Part shown: positions 1 to 11,065 of the stretch, piece after piece
Layout: each line of letters begins with the position of its first letter
Numbering within the stretch: the stretch's first letter is position 1
Assembly (NCBI GenBank): GCA_029531795.1
Contig: JAPEIS010000007.1
Span: 496,001-560,000 of the forward strand
Direction of reading: 5' to 3'
DNA: 64,000 bases
DNA from: Sclerotinia nivalis
Taxonomy: Eukaryota; Ascomycota; Leotiomycetes; Helotiales; Sclerotiniaceae
Made by a program: the position numbers and the translations under genes
The notes under the pieces: model-generated
The model's input: only the letters and a program-made list of their open reading frames with translations
The model's database searches: none
Told to the model about the DNA's origin: nothing

Positions 1-283
1 CGTCCTTTTTAGTTGGAAATGTTGAAAAGGAATTAATACTTAAAACAGTATCTCTTGACTGATTTGTAGCAATAATTTCCTGTGAACTCAGACCATAAAG
101 ATGACGGTCAACTTCTTTGATAATTTGAGACATGTCTTTCTTTTGAGGAGCATAGGAAAGGGAAGAATCAAGGGAATCTGTACTGAATTCGAGTTTGTTT
201 TCGTTCCAGGACTGAGATGGGAGATAATAAATAGTAATAGGAGATGTTCTTTTAATCTCCTCCATTGGTAGTAATATACCCAT
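1..283 (-). CDS. N-terminal part of an unidentified protein, cut by the window edge
   Basis: An ATG at 281-283 on the reverse strand opens a frame that stays open to base 1 (94 codons, no stop). The predicted N-terminus is MGILLPMEEIKRTSPI and the rest is a mixed hydrophilic sequence rich in Ser, with no domain I recognise. The direction means the gene continues outside the window. The base composition is less AT-biased than the flanking spacer, which is the main reason to think it is coding. It could equally be a chance frame or an exon of a larger gene. Confidence 0.35.
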   Translation of the reverse strand, partial: MGILLPMEEIKRTSPITIYYLPSQSWNENKLEFSTDSLDSSLSYAPQKKDMSQIIKEVDRHLYGLSSQEIIATNQSRDTVLSINSFSTFPTKKD

Positions 284-417
284 AATAGCTATTTTTTTTA
301 GAATGACTAGTATAGTCTATCAGATGATCAGAAGAATTCTCCTGTAGAATAAAGGTTTTTTGAAAGTGTAGTATTGTAGATCAGAAATTGTATACTTGGG
401 TCTGTTAGTAGGTATCT

Positions 418-466
418 ACATGGAAGGTATCCACTGGAAGGTATCCGTGTGGAAGGTGTCCGGACA
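418..466. repeat. Short tandem repeat, about 16-bp unit, three imperfect copies
   Basis: The unit GGAAGGTATCC plus a variable 4-5 bases occurs three times in a row. The rest of 284-604 is AT-rich spacer in which I see no gene. Confidence 0.55.
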
Positions 467-604
467 GGTAAATACACATTAGATAATGTACAATACAGTA
501 GGTGATAGTACAATAGATTATGGTAGAATAGGTAATAGTACGGTATTTAACAATCCCTCAGGAAGTTCTTCATTTGTATATTATAGATTTGATATAATAT
601 ACGG

Positions 605-1652
605 TTAATATAGTTATACATTACGGAGAGACCCACTTGGGGTATTAAAAGCAAACAGATACCCAAGCCTTCCTTCATCAAAAAGCTCGGGTAGCAATTT
701 TAGTTCTCCAGAAAGCACTCCCAGTAAGGCAGACTATCTTAAGAACAAACTGGCCATGGAGGAAGTTGCTCAAGAGAAGGTTTCCACAGCTGCTCATATG
801 ATGATCAACTTCAAGCTCATGGAGTATGTAGACTTCCCATTTCAGAAATTGTGAATCGAACTAATATCAATGATAGCTTCAAGGGTTCGCTCCCTGCGCC
901 AGGCTATCATGCAGTTTGGATGCAGCTCAATAGATACATGATGCTGCATACTGGATACGTTGAGCAATCAAGAGGACTTTTCGAGAGGGTATTTGGCAAA
1001 GGCTCCTTGAAGGATATTACTGCAGTTCCGGCAGCAACTTGAGCGACGTCGACGACAATGTTTTCGAATGTTTATCGGTTGGGCTTACAACGGAGCCAAT
1101 CAAAATTTACAAACCCAGGATCTATTCAACCAGCAAATTTGTACACTCGATGATAGACTTCGTGCTATATGGAGCTTTCTCTTCTTTGCAGAAAAATACT
1201 CTTTCGACGAACTTCAAGATGAAATCCTCCAGTTGCTCATAGACGCATGCAAGAAAGACGAATCACCGTTATGCATCCTTCATGCCCGCAAGTGCCACGA
1301 GAATACATCGCCAAAGTCGAAAACCAGAGTCTTCTTCATCGGCTTCATTGCTTTTGTTTTACAGAAACTTGACACAAAGGGAAATTGGAGGGAGAGGGAA
1401 GTTGCATTAAACTGCGATCTTGCACAAAGCAGTGAAGAAATCCTCGTTGACCTGCTTGATCTTCCAGAAGGTAGTAGCATCAGAAATTGGGATAAAAAGC
1501 TTTCGGGCCCGCACGAAGCATCGGCGTGTACTCATCACCAGCACGGACCGAAGAAAGCTTGTCCTCAAAAGAGTCCCAAGAACTCGAGCAGTGCAATGAG
1601 TTCTATGACTGTGTTGTTTGAAGATGACTGTGACTTTGACGGCGAAGTATGA
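605..1652 (+). pseudogene. Degenerate BTB/POZ-domain protein gene
   Basis: The best-preserved part is the frame from 1068 to 1652. It begins with MFIGWAYNG and continues with a LDDRLRAIWSFLFFAEKYSF stretch and an ELQDEILQLL helix. This is the layout of the second half of fungal BTB/POZ proteins: a strand-helix pair, then a 'W.FGEKY' helix, then an 'LQ..ALQLL' helix. The C-terminal tail (to 194 residues) is Ser/Lys-rich. Upstream, related sequence is split between frames: 851-1042 (ends in TGA), then DVDDNVFE in another frame near 1045-1067, then the MFIGWAYNG frame. A third open frame, about 606-854, may be its N-terminus. At least two frame changes within 30 bases argue for a pseudogene rather than introns, since no GT-AG pair of usual length fits there. 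BTB proteins commonly act as adaptors or dimerisation modules. The family call rests on pattern only. Confidence 0.45.
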
Positions 1653-2688
1653 GGTGATTGAGGTGATATTGATGACGCGGAAGCTAATTGAGATGAAGCG
1701 GTGGAAACATAAAGGCAGAGATATATAGGAAATGGTATATCAATGAATAAAAAATAACTATAAAGGAGAACATAATGCAGGAAACTTTGACCATTAGCAG
1801 GAGAAATTTGCCAGCATAAACATTGTGCATCAGTTCTTGCTGAATTGGGAAAGATAATAATAATTATTTCAAAAGAAAGAACAATCCATTGTAAGAATCT
1901 ACAACAATCATTTTGATGCACTTTCCAAATTTCCAATTTACGCAACAACAACTCATCAATATATATGAAAATATAATTCCATCAAGTACAAATGTCCCCT
2001 AATTGTAAATAATCTATCTCGACATCAAACATTGCATACTTTAATCTTCAAATATATATATAGAAAAAGTCATTTGTTATCCTTATCATTTATCACCTAA
2101 TATACTTAGCATCCTATATCTTCAAATTATACCTCATTGTATTATTTATTTACCATTTGTATTGTTCTCATTCCAATCCAAATAGTATTTTCATAATTTA
2201 AGTATATATACAACCAATCATACAAGAACCCAATCATTTATTATATATCTCAATATCTCATTATAAAATTATATAGAATTCTTATTATAATATTTCAATT
2301 GTTTAATATTCTATTTCTTCATATATATAATTTCATCACTTTATTCAATCCAATCTTCACTTTTCCTTCCAACTCCATCATCTTTACAGTTTTACAATTC
2401 TACCAAAATCTATGTATATCAAAGGTATGAATAGAGTCTGTCAATTTCTAAAATTAGAGGTGGTTGGAAATTAGAGTAGTTGATTTAATAATAATATAAA
2501 GTTCTTGAAAAGTATTCTCATATATAGTTATATTGAGAAATTCACCGGCATTGTATTTTTAGAATACTATCTAGTACTTCCGAAATAGATCTTATTTCTG
2601 CGCTATATAATTGTCCGTCCAATGAGGCTCAGCTTATTTGGGCGGATATCTAATTTAAATACTGTTTCTATCAGATAGTGAAGGAAGC
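1653..2688. other. AT-rich intergenic spacer containing repeat copy A
   Basis: No convincing gene. Bases 1799-2454 are copy A of a dispersed repeat (see separate entry). The remainder is AT-rich with scattered ATATAT runs. Confidence 0.7.
1799..2454 (+). repeat. Dispersed ~650-bp repeat, copy A (RIP-like decayed)
   Basis: This stretch aligns along its whole length with 8845-9493. Shared landmarks in order are AGGAGAAATT.GCCAGCATAAAC near the start, AATCATTTTGATGC, TATACTTAGCATCC, ATCCCAATCCAAATAG-type sequence, CAACCAATCATACAAGAACC, ATCTCAATATCTCATTATAAA, and AAAGGTATGA near the end. Most differences have T or A here where the other copy has C or G. An example is the CCATTTGTATTG segment here against CCACTTGTACC there. 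No coding capacity is evident and no terminal repeats were found, so the element type is unknown (LTR remnant or non-autonomous transposon are possible). Confidence 0.7.
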
Positions 2689-4203
2689 TTAAGGATCCCG
2701 ATTCGTCCTGTTTTCTCGCCAAAATGGCTTTCTATGTAACAAATAGTCTTTGCTCCGTATCGCGGACCTGATCCCCACCAAGCCAGCAATAGGCCATAGC
2801 GTAAAGAACCACTCATACCACGATAACCTGAGTTCTGAAAACTTACCTATATCCACGTTGACTTTATCGTAAACGCTTGGCAACGATATGGCTTGATACT
2901 TCGTCCTTAAATTATCGTACCAAGCCTTATCATACAGGCTCCAAAACTCCATCTCAGTATAATAGGTGTGCGAGTACAGGACCTTTCGGCCTCCGAACTC
3001 CGCGAGCTTCTGCTCTAATCGTCGATTCTGCCGCAGGAACTCAAAACGATCTTTAGAACCGGCGCCCCATAGTCCAATATTTAGCATGGGCTTTGCGTCG
3101 CTGCTGGGGCCTGGAAGCGTGGTTGAGGGGTGGAAGGTTGGCCCCTTTACCTCGCGTAGAGGACACAGCCAAAGAGGCCATATATCTAGTTCGCTTGCCG
3201 AGTAGTCGATGAATCTCTCGGCTGTAGAGTAGGGGAGCGATAGGTCCTGCACTATATGCTGAAAAGAATGGTTTGTACTGTGCATTGCCCGATAAAGCAT
3301 TCGAGTGTGCATGAAGTCGTCAAGAAACCAGCGCGTCCAGGAGTTGAATGGGATACAGGGGAAGTATTTAAAAGCATGATGACCCATCCAAAATCCCCCT
3401 CGATCCCAGCGGAACAGATATTCAGCCAGGGGAATATAATCAGCTACAGAGCTAAGCGAGTCCTTGGGCATACGTTCCTGGATATGGAGGTAAAACCATG
3501 GGTCTTTGGCGCGACTGAAATATCTGGCGTCGATTAACGGAGGTTTTTCGTCTGTCAACCTGCCAATCATAACAACGCCATAGTCTTTTCCGAATAGGAT
3601 ACTATCAACGTAATCATTGGCTGTATTGCCGATTTCTGTCTTAACCGTTTCAATAGTCTCGCCGACAGAGGATGTTAGCTTGTAGGTGAGCTAAACGTAT
3701 CTCTTAGCCGAAACTAGCCGTAGTTCGATTAGAGTGGTTATGCCTAGAGTCCCCATAGCACCAGCAGCACCCTCGAACAGATCCTTGTTCTGAGAATTAG
3801 ACGCTGTAACGATTTCCCCATTGGCAAGCACCATCTCGACGGAACTAACAGCCTCGTCAAAGTAGCCGTATTTGAACGAGCTACTCTCCCCAGCCGAGCC
3901 TGCGTAGCCTCCACCAACAGTTATTCCAGGAAACTCCATTATTACAGGCGGTATCAGGTTATGCTTCATAGTAGCCTCAATCAATCGATCCATCGGCACA
4001 TTGGGTTCAACAAGGGCTAGTCGACCTATCGGATCAATTTTCAAGACGTTCCTGAGGCTACTGATATCCACGAGCCTGTCCCGACTCTGTCGAGGCCTTG
4101 TACTATTCGTTGAGCCATGATAAATTCGAAATGCTTCTTGCCGGGCGTAGAAGGCTCTGACTGCGGCAGCTACCGCTTTCACGGCAGATTCATGGTTGTT
4201 CAT
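2689..4203 (-). pseudogene. FAD-dependent Delta24-sterol-reductase-like oxidoreductase, interrupted by one amber codon
   Basis: The reverse-strand frame runs 504 codons from ATG 4201-4203 to the stop at 2689-2691, close to the usual length of fungal DHCR24/Diminuto-like flavoproteins. Residues ~20-165 form a PCMH-type FAD-binding domain: RIYHGSTNSTRP, then IDPIGRLALVEPNVPMDRL, then FPGITVGGGYAGSAGESSS, with a typical 'ANGEIVTAS' segment. The C-terminal half contains FGGRKVLYSHTYYTEMEFW and SLPSVYDKVNVDI, characteristic of the family. Such enzymes reduce the C24 double bond of sterol side chains, or act on related substrates, using FAD and NADPH at ER membranes. The frame is broken once, by TAG at 3691-3693 (codon 171), directly after AKRYV, where family members usually have Lys. 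The frame is otherwise intact on both sides, which suggests a recent nonsense change. Readthrough or a sequence error cannot be excluded. Confidence 0.8.
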
Positions 4204-7009
4204 TTTGTAGGGCAGTAAATAGATGCATTGGTATGCTCAAAGGTGTTGAGAGTTTTTAGGTGCCTGAAGAACAGTTATAGTACATGTAGTGCAACAATCT
4301 GAATTGATTTTTGGATTATCCCAAGTGAGTTGGATGCCCAAATTAGAATCGGTGCTTCGAAGGTGCAGAATACGCCAAGTGGATAGAATATCCTAAACTA
4401 ATTGAAGTAATGGCGGCTGGATGTTCCAATGAATTGAAATAATGACGGCTGAATATTCCAAATGGATTGAAGTAATGGCGGCTGAATTTTTAAATTGGAA
4501 TCAGTATCTCGAAGGTGATGGATACGCTAAGTGAATAATATGTCCTTGTTGAATTTAAAAAATGTAGGCTTCTTGTTCCAAATCACCGGGGTATATCATA
4601 GGTGATATTGCCCAAGTCGATTAAAGCAATATGGTTGAATGTGCCGAATAAATTTGTGTATTTCACATGAGCCAAACGTTCCGTATCTATTTAACTTTCC
4701 AAAAAAGCTGAATGGCACAAATGGTTTGAGTAGCGTGGGTTGAACTTCTGAGGTGTATGGACTGGATGTTCCAAATGGATTGAGTAAGATAAGTTCAGTC
4801 ATTTCAATTGGCAGAAATTGATCGATTGAATATTTCGAATGTATAGAGTATAATAAATTAATTCTTTCCAAAGGTTGTATTTATATTGAAGAATGAAAGA
4901 TCAAGATCTTATAAATCGAGCTTTTTGAGTTGAACAATGAATGAGTGAATAAATAAATAACCCACCCACTCAGATTTGATAAGCTCGAGAAACTGAAATA
5001 AGTATGCGACCAAAAATTAATAATATTGTGAATTGCTGTTTGGATTACTGGAGACTCTTGGTGTGATTGGGGAGATTTTGGACACTTCCATGATATTGCT
5101 GAATTCATGACAATCTGCAGATTACAACGGATAACTATATAACGCTGATGTTGTGTCTTATTAACTCATGTATGAATTATCCCGCTAAAGTTAGTTTTCA
5201 ACGATGTATCACTACAATAACCTATCTGTATATGAGTAAATTATGATTGGTCCGTTTTCAATGATACAATGTAGTACAATAGTTACCCTGTTTTAGTGTT
5301 TGTATATTAGAAGTACACGGTAGTATAATAGTGGGGTATATTAAAGTTTCTATATAAATATTTGTATATATTAGTAAAAGGTTATATATATATTATAAAG
5401 AGGACTACAAAAGTCAATAACTATAGAAATATACTTGAATAATGAAACCCGATATATAATATCTATTCGAGTTGAAAAGTCACTCTAGATTTGAAATAAA
5501 TTCCAGAATACTTGAATCTAATCCAGAAGAATAAATCTGGAATGATTATACCAGATCAGATTAGCTATTATTTTAAGATATTCTTCGTTATATTCAATGT
5601 TATACAAACATATAATACTTTCCGTAATATAGAATTCAGCGACATTATAAAATTACTTGGGAAAAGCCCTATGATTACTACTCCATAATTAATTATATCG
5701 AATACGGGAAATGTTATAAGTATTGAGATATATACGTCATTTCTTAGTACTTGAATTGTATAATTATATCAATACTATTATTTCCATTCACTCAGATTCG
5801 GGTTACTCAATCACCTCAAATCAATGTATGTGTATATTATAGCTAGTCATTATACGGCTGCGGCTATTGTACCGCAAGATAGGTATAGACGATGTATAAG
5901 TCATTGTCTGATTATGAAACCCATCCTTTAGTCATTATTATATGTAACATCTACGTGTTTGCTCGTAGTTCTATTTACTCGTAAGTGTGTAACTATATCC
6001 AATGAATCTCATTAAGCTACCTTGATACTATGAATACGAGAAATTTCTTGTGTTAACTTTCAAAGATGGGAAAGGTTGAATTCATGAAACTATTGAAAAT
6101 ATAACACCTGATTACATGAACACATGGCATACTGTCGCTGTATGGAAACTAGTGCTAGGAAACATACTTTTGACTAAGGGGGTAAAAGTTGAAGAAGGAT
6201 CAGGGATAGCTTCCCAATTCCCAATGCCTAGCGGCTAACCATGTGGCATGATATTGTTCAATAGAAATTCAAATCTTAAGATTTGGGAGCTTTGTATGGA
6301 AGGTCCTTTCTCTCGAAATTCAAATGCAGATAAACGTGGCGTCGGAAAAACAGAATTGTAATTCACAACTTTAATGATCTAGTAATGTGATATGATTTAA
6401 CGTCTCTTTACTTAAGAATAACTTATGCGCTTAACCTAGGGCAAATTGTAGTAGATCAAACTTAAGCTGAGCTGAATAGTAACAACTCATTAAACAAAAC
6501 GGTACTTATATTAATAGTTAGTGATTGAATTGCGGATGATATATTGGTAACATGCTAATGTATATTCTAGGATATAAGGCTACACCACGTCGGGTTTATC
6601 ACCAATTTCTTAAACTTCGCCTTTTTTCGCCTCTTCAACAATTGATGCTCGCTTCATGTTTCTGTAGGAATCCTTCTCTGTGTCTCAGCGTGTAGTGGCA
6701 TATATCGCGGTTGGTTTTGGTCTCAATCCGATCAACTACTGGATTATTCCTTCGGCAGATATGTTACAATCAAAAAGTTACAGCATCTGCAGAGAAAGGC
6801 TGTCGGGTTGTCCCCGAATCCGCTTTGGGGGTGTATTGGAGAGCAGCTTGGATTGAATTCTTCTATCATTGCTCCAGACTTTCTCTCTTGCTCTTCATAT
6901 TACTTTGAGTCGTGCAAGAGTTCACTTCATCTAAAAACCTCATGAAAAAGTATCATTCAAGAAACTTTTCAGCATATTAAACAACCTCACAAAGCTTCCA
7001 TACTTTATC
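4204..7009. other. Long AT-rich intergenic region with a decayed minisatellite
   Basis: I see no convincing gene in these 2.8 kb. 4402-4800 holds a decayed minisatellite (separate entry). 5100-6600 is plain AT-rich DNA. 6640-6910 has short open frames in several phases (for example GLNPINYWIIPSADMLQ near 6715-6765) that could be a remnant of a coding sequence, but I cannot assign a family. Confidence 0.5.
4402..4800 (+). repeat. Decayed minisatellite, ~33-bp unit
   Basis: The unit ATTGAAGTAATGGCGGCTGA followed by a TGTTCCAAATGG-like segment is clear at 4402-4430, 4434-4462 and 4467-4495, and in weaker form around 4610-4650 and 4755-4790. The copies have drifted, so the array is old. Confidence 0.55.
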
Positions 7010-8313
7010 ATGACTGCATGTCCATCGGCAGCACTTCTTTGCGGGTGGGTTTCAAGCCCAAACATCCGAGGAACGATGAGCATTATCTGGAGCTCCACCA
7101 GCACTATTTGGTTGTGTACCTGGACCACTTTGTGCTTGAATATACCAGATCAACATACTCGAGGCTGGCGCATGATGTTTTACAAATTCCGATGGCAAAT
7201 GTTTGCAATCCTCTTCCCAGAGGTTCTCGTCGCCCTTGCAGCCGAACAATGGATTTCGGCACGCCAGTCGGTTCTCGTCTTTCAAAGTCTAGGTCATGTC
7301 GAATAGACTATCAGGCATGGATTTTTTGCAGATATGGGAGGAATAATGGTAGCTCCAAGAGGAACAGAACAGTCCTTCGCAGTCAACAGCTATCAGTTGG
7401 CATATCTAGTCAGGCACAACCATTTATGCCTTCCTCGGATAGATATAAATGATATTCGAGCTATTGACAAGGCAGATGGACTTGCAAGATCAGTTACAAT
7501 GGCTCAAATGGCTTGGTTCTGCATCTCATGTCTTGGCCGCGGCTTCATGGGGCTCGCTATTGCTCCTTTGGAATTAGAAACACTTGCATTCATCCTCTGC
7601 ACCTTGCACACTTTCTTCTTTTGGTGGCACAAGCCTCTTGATCCAGAGCGTCCATTGACTTTGCCATTGGATACGGCCATTGAAGATATTCTTCCTTCAA
7701 GCCATCTGACGAACAGTTTTGAAAGAACGCCATTAGACTTTATCAAGCCAAGGCAAGACACTAAAAGCTTTATCGCTCCATTTTTCTTCGGGTTGAAGGC
7801 CACATTCAACATAAAACAATCTGGAGCCCGCAAAATCTCTCCGGGAGTGGCAACGAAGCCACGTCAGACGATTGCAAATAGTACAATCCATGCCTCCGAA
7901 GGGGTTGGCTGGAGTCTTACAATTTATTTGGCCTTGTTCCAAATCATGTTCTATGGTCTTCACATTGGTGTTGCATGGAAAACCCCATTTCCAACGCATT
8001 TAGAGTTTTCAATCTACGAGCTTGCGAACATTATAGATTTGGGATTGATCATTATGTTTATTCTTGCATTGCCACTCGGAGCCTATTTCGCACCCTTCAT
8101 TGGAAGAGTAGTTTTCAAAAAGGAGGCATCAACTGTTTTAGAGGTCGCTGGCATGTTGCCACGTTGGGGAAAGTTGCTTGTCCATGCACCATTTGTCGTT
8201 GGGTATATTGTGGTGAGAATATTGGTTCTCGGGGAAGGTTAGTGGCATTGAGGGCAATGCCCAACCTTGTGTTCGAAGATCTCGACTGGTCGAACTTTTC
8301 GCCCCATATTTAG
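7010..8313 (+). pseudogene. Fungal multi-pass membrane protein gene with one nonsense codon and a 3' frameshift
   Basis: This is a member of a large filamentous-fungal family of uncharacterised membrane proteins. The sequence shows the family's order of motifs: CGWVSSPNIRGTMSIIWSS, then LCTWTTLCLNIP, APE-like ILFPEVLVALAAEQWISAR, then HGFFADMGGIMV, the WFCISCLGRG helix, WWHKPLD, and a C-terminal SNFSPHI. Several segments are long hydrophobic helices (for example 7500-7620, 7905-7970, 8030-8100). Translation from ATG 7010 meets TAG at 7304-7306, where the family has a conserved Trp before T..HGFFADMGG; TGG to TAG is a G-to-A transition. The frame resumes immediately and runs to 8242. Near 8235-8242 the C-terminus shifts by one base, because RLVALRAMPN to the stop at 8311-8313 is in the neighbouring frame. 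The function of the family is unknown. Two lesions make loss of function likely. Confidence 0.75.
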
Positions 8314-8844
8314 CACTGTAAGGAGGACAGACATAGCCTTGCCATCTGTGTCTTTAGGTAAAAGTTTTTGTACAAACATAAGGGTCTTGGTTACGATGGT
8401 ATCATGATGCCAATATCAGTTTTGTTATGTAACTTGAGTCGTTTCCTGCATCGAACGGTACCGTGGCGAGAAAGAGAGGGAACTGGAATCAATTGAGCTT
8501 ATTTAGCAGGCAAACTTCGGTATATAATTGTTCACACACGACACTGTGGGATAGCGGCTAATAGTTTCTTGATATTCAACAAGGACCACGGCATGATTTA
8601 AGAAAGGGTCGTCCATTAAGTCAAAAAGTGAAATTCCGAAAATCAGAAAATGAAATAACCATTTTGAGCTTTTCAATTTTTAATAATTCAATAGAATTTC
8701 GAAATTTATAATAAATATATCACGGGTTCATAACCCATTCCTAGTTAGTCTGTATGGATGCCTCAAGCATCCATACCCCATATAATCGTCGCTCCCCCTA
8801 TCACCATATTACCAAGACCACCTACCACACCGTGATAGATTAGG
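8314..8844. other. Intergenic spacer 3' of the membrane protein gene
   Basis: AT-rich in the middle (8600-8720), with no supported gene. It leads directly into repeat copy B. Confidence 0.6.
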
Positions 8845-9493
8845 AGGAGAAATTCGCCAGCATAAACATCATGCATCAGTGTTTGCTGAATTGAAAAGGA
8901 TAACAATAATTATGTTGAAAAAAAAGAGCAATCCATGGTAAGAATTTACGGTAATCATTTTGATGCGCTTTTAAATTTCCTATTTACATAACAGTGGCTT
9001 CTTCAAAGTGTGAGAGAATGTGATTTCATCAATTCCAAATGCCCCCTAACTGTGAATGATCTATTTCGATATCAAATGTTATATATTTTACATCTTCAAG
9101 TGTATGTATGGAAATAAGTCATTTGTCATCCTTATACCACCTCGTATACTTAGCATCCATCCCATACCTCCAAGTTATACCTCACCCCATCACTTATTCA
9201 CCACTTGTACCTTTCCCATCCCAATCCAAATAGCATTCTCATAATTAAACATACAAGCAACCAATCATACAAGAACCAAAAACTTCATTGCACATCTCAA
9301 TATCTCATTATAAAGTTGTATAGAATTCCCACCGCGGTACCCTTAGTCGCTTAATAGTTCTACCTCCCTATACTTTTACTACCTCACTCAACCCAGTCTT
9401 CACACCTCTTTATACCCAACTCCACAACTTTGCAACCCTACCAAAGCCCAAGTGCATCACAAAGGTATGAGTGGAGCCTGCAAATTTCTAATA
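8845..9493 (+). repeat. Dispersed ~650-bp repeat, copy B (less mutated)
   Basis: This is the counterpart of 1799-2454 in the same orientation. It keeps many C and G bases that are T or A in the other copy (for example CACCTCGTATACTTAGCATC and CCCATCACTTATTCACC). It ends near AAAGGTATGAGTGGAGCC. No terminal inverted repeat was found. A 135-codon open frame beginning at 9452 overlaps its end, but it is Pro/Ser-rich low complexity and I do not regard it as a gene. Confidence 0.7.
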
Positions 9494-10032
9494 TCTAATA
9501 CCAGCCCAGCTTTACTTGTTGTGAGATCCTTACCGTCTTACCACCATCATACCACCATCAAGTCAATATCCACACTTTCTTATCTACCTCCTTTTCCATC
9601 CCGTCGCAAGCCCAAGCACATGCCATTCAACCACAACAGAATATCCGAGTTATATTCCATATCAGAAGTTAAACAAACACCCCCCTCCCCCCTTGGATTC
9701 CTCAATCTCAACCCCAAAGACTTTCCACTCCACCTCAAATTTCCTATACCACCGCCCTTTTACTCTTATAATCATTCGCTTAACCATAACTATATCAACT
9801 ATCTAAAATCCACCTCATACTTCACCAAGAAACATACCTCATCAAAAGAACCAGCATAACATCGATTCTAATTCTCGCACTTGCGATACATATACCTCCT
9901 CAAACTGCAAGACTTTCCTATCACTGCATATCCCAACCTCGACTTTAAGTTTTTCATTTATCAACACATTCTATGTTTGATATTGCGGATTATAAAGGAA
10001 GTCTGCAGCTCGAAGACTTTTCTAGCACTTCT

Positions 10033-10142
10033 CCTCCCCTCTTCTCCCTCTTCTCCCTCTTCTCCCTCTTCTCCCTCTTCTCCCTCTTCTCCCTCTTCTC
10101 CCTCTTCTCCCTCTTCTCCCTCTTCTCCCTCTTCTCCCTCTT
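10033..10142. repeat. (TTCTCCCTC)n nonanucleotide array
   Basis: A near-perfect 9-bp unit is repeated about 12 times. The strand asymmetry is complete (pyrimidines on +), so it could form triplex or other non-B DNA. Long Ser-Pro or Phe-Ser-Leu open frames here are by-products of the repeat. Confidence 0.95.
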
Positions 10143-10250
10143 TATAACCAACACCACCTTATAATTAACCACACAACACCACACAACATCATCCATAACA
10201 ACATCCCCATCTCCCATCTCCCACCCCCCATCTCTCTCTGCACATTCAAA

Positions 10251-10290
10251 ACCACCTAACCACCTAACCACCTAACCACCTAACCACCTC
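10251..10290. repeat. (CCACCTAA)n octanucleotide array
   Basis: About five tandem copies of CCACCTAA end in CCACCTCC. It resembles a degenerate telomere-like C-rich repeat in base bias only; it is not the TTAGGG repeat. Confidence 0.85.
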
Positions 10291-10623
10291 CAACAATCCA
10301 CATCCACATCCTCATCAAATCTCACCAACTCCCCCCCCCCAATCCAATCCCCACAGCAAGAACTCATCCTCCGAAATAGATTAATATTGCAATCGATATA
10401 ACTATCTTTACATTATACCCATACCGCAAAAGAAACATACCCACCAACTTAATCATCAACTAAGATCTTACATTGACCGAAACCATTCATCCACAAGTGC
10501 ATCCCCTTAAAAATCATCCATGATTTACGCATCAATATCCCAACCATCTCCATCTATATCTCTCTCTACCTGCATCTCCTTCCTCACCCACTCATTCCTT
10601 CTCACTGCTCACTGCTCACTCCC

Positions 10624-10700
10624 CATACATCTCACACTCCTCATATACATCTCACACTCCTCATATACATCTCACACTCCTCATATACATCTCACACACA
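10624..10700. repeat. 20-bp tandem repeat (CATCTCACACTCCTCATATA)
   Basis: About three and a half perfect copies of a 20-bp unit. Confidence 0.85.
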
Positions 10701-10864
10701 TCCTATCACTTCATTCAGCATCTCAAACAAACACTTCAACTCAATTCAAATCATATAAATATAAATATAAATATATCCTATCTCATCATAACCTTCCACC
10801 ATCCCCTTCCACAATTCCCTTCCACTATTCTCTTCAACCATCCTAATCCAATCCATTCAATTAC

Positions 10865-10926
10865 AAAGCAAAGCAAAGCAAAGCAAAGCAAAGCAAAGCA
10901 AAGCAAAGCAAAGCAAAGCAAAGCAA
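10865..10926. repeat. (AAAGC)n pentanucleotide array
   Basis: About twelve perfect copies of a 5-bp unit. Confidence 0.95.
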
Positions 10927-10935
10927 AAGTTACAT

Positions 10936-11065
10936 ACGTAGTTATGGTATTCAGATAGGTAGTCATGGTATTCAGGTAGGTAGTCATGGTATTCAGGTAG
11001 GTAGTCATGGTATTCAGGTAGGTAGTCATGGTAGGTATTCAGGTATTCAGGTATTTAGGTAGGTA
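10936..11065. repeat. 21-bp tandem repeat (GGTAGTCATGGTATTCAGGTA)
   Basis: Four to five near-perfect copies followed by truncated units (TATTCAGG, GGTAGG). It directly follows the AAAGC array. Confidence 0.9.

Noticed and set aside
9452..9859. A 135-codon + frame (Ser/Pro/Tyr-rich)
   Set aside because: It begins inside repeat copy B, is low complexity and shows no domain or splice signal.
9881..10271. Long Ser-Pro, Phe-Ser-Leu and Lys-Arg-Glu frames on both strands
   Set aside because: They are translations of the 9-bp TTCTCCCTC array.
10251..10290. Telomere or subtelomere repeat
   Set aside because: The CCACCTAA unit is not the TTAGGG repeat of filamentous ascomycetes, and unique genes follow on both sides.
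10778..11029. Reverse frame with a repeated NTMTTYL unit
   Set aside because: Product of the 21-bp and 5-bp tandem repeats; the periodicity is that of the DNA.
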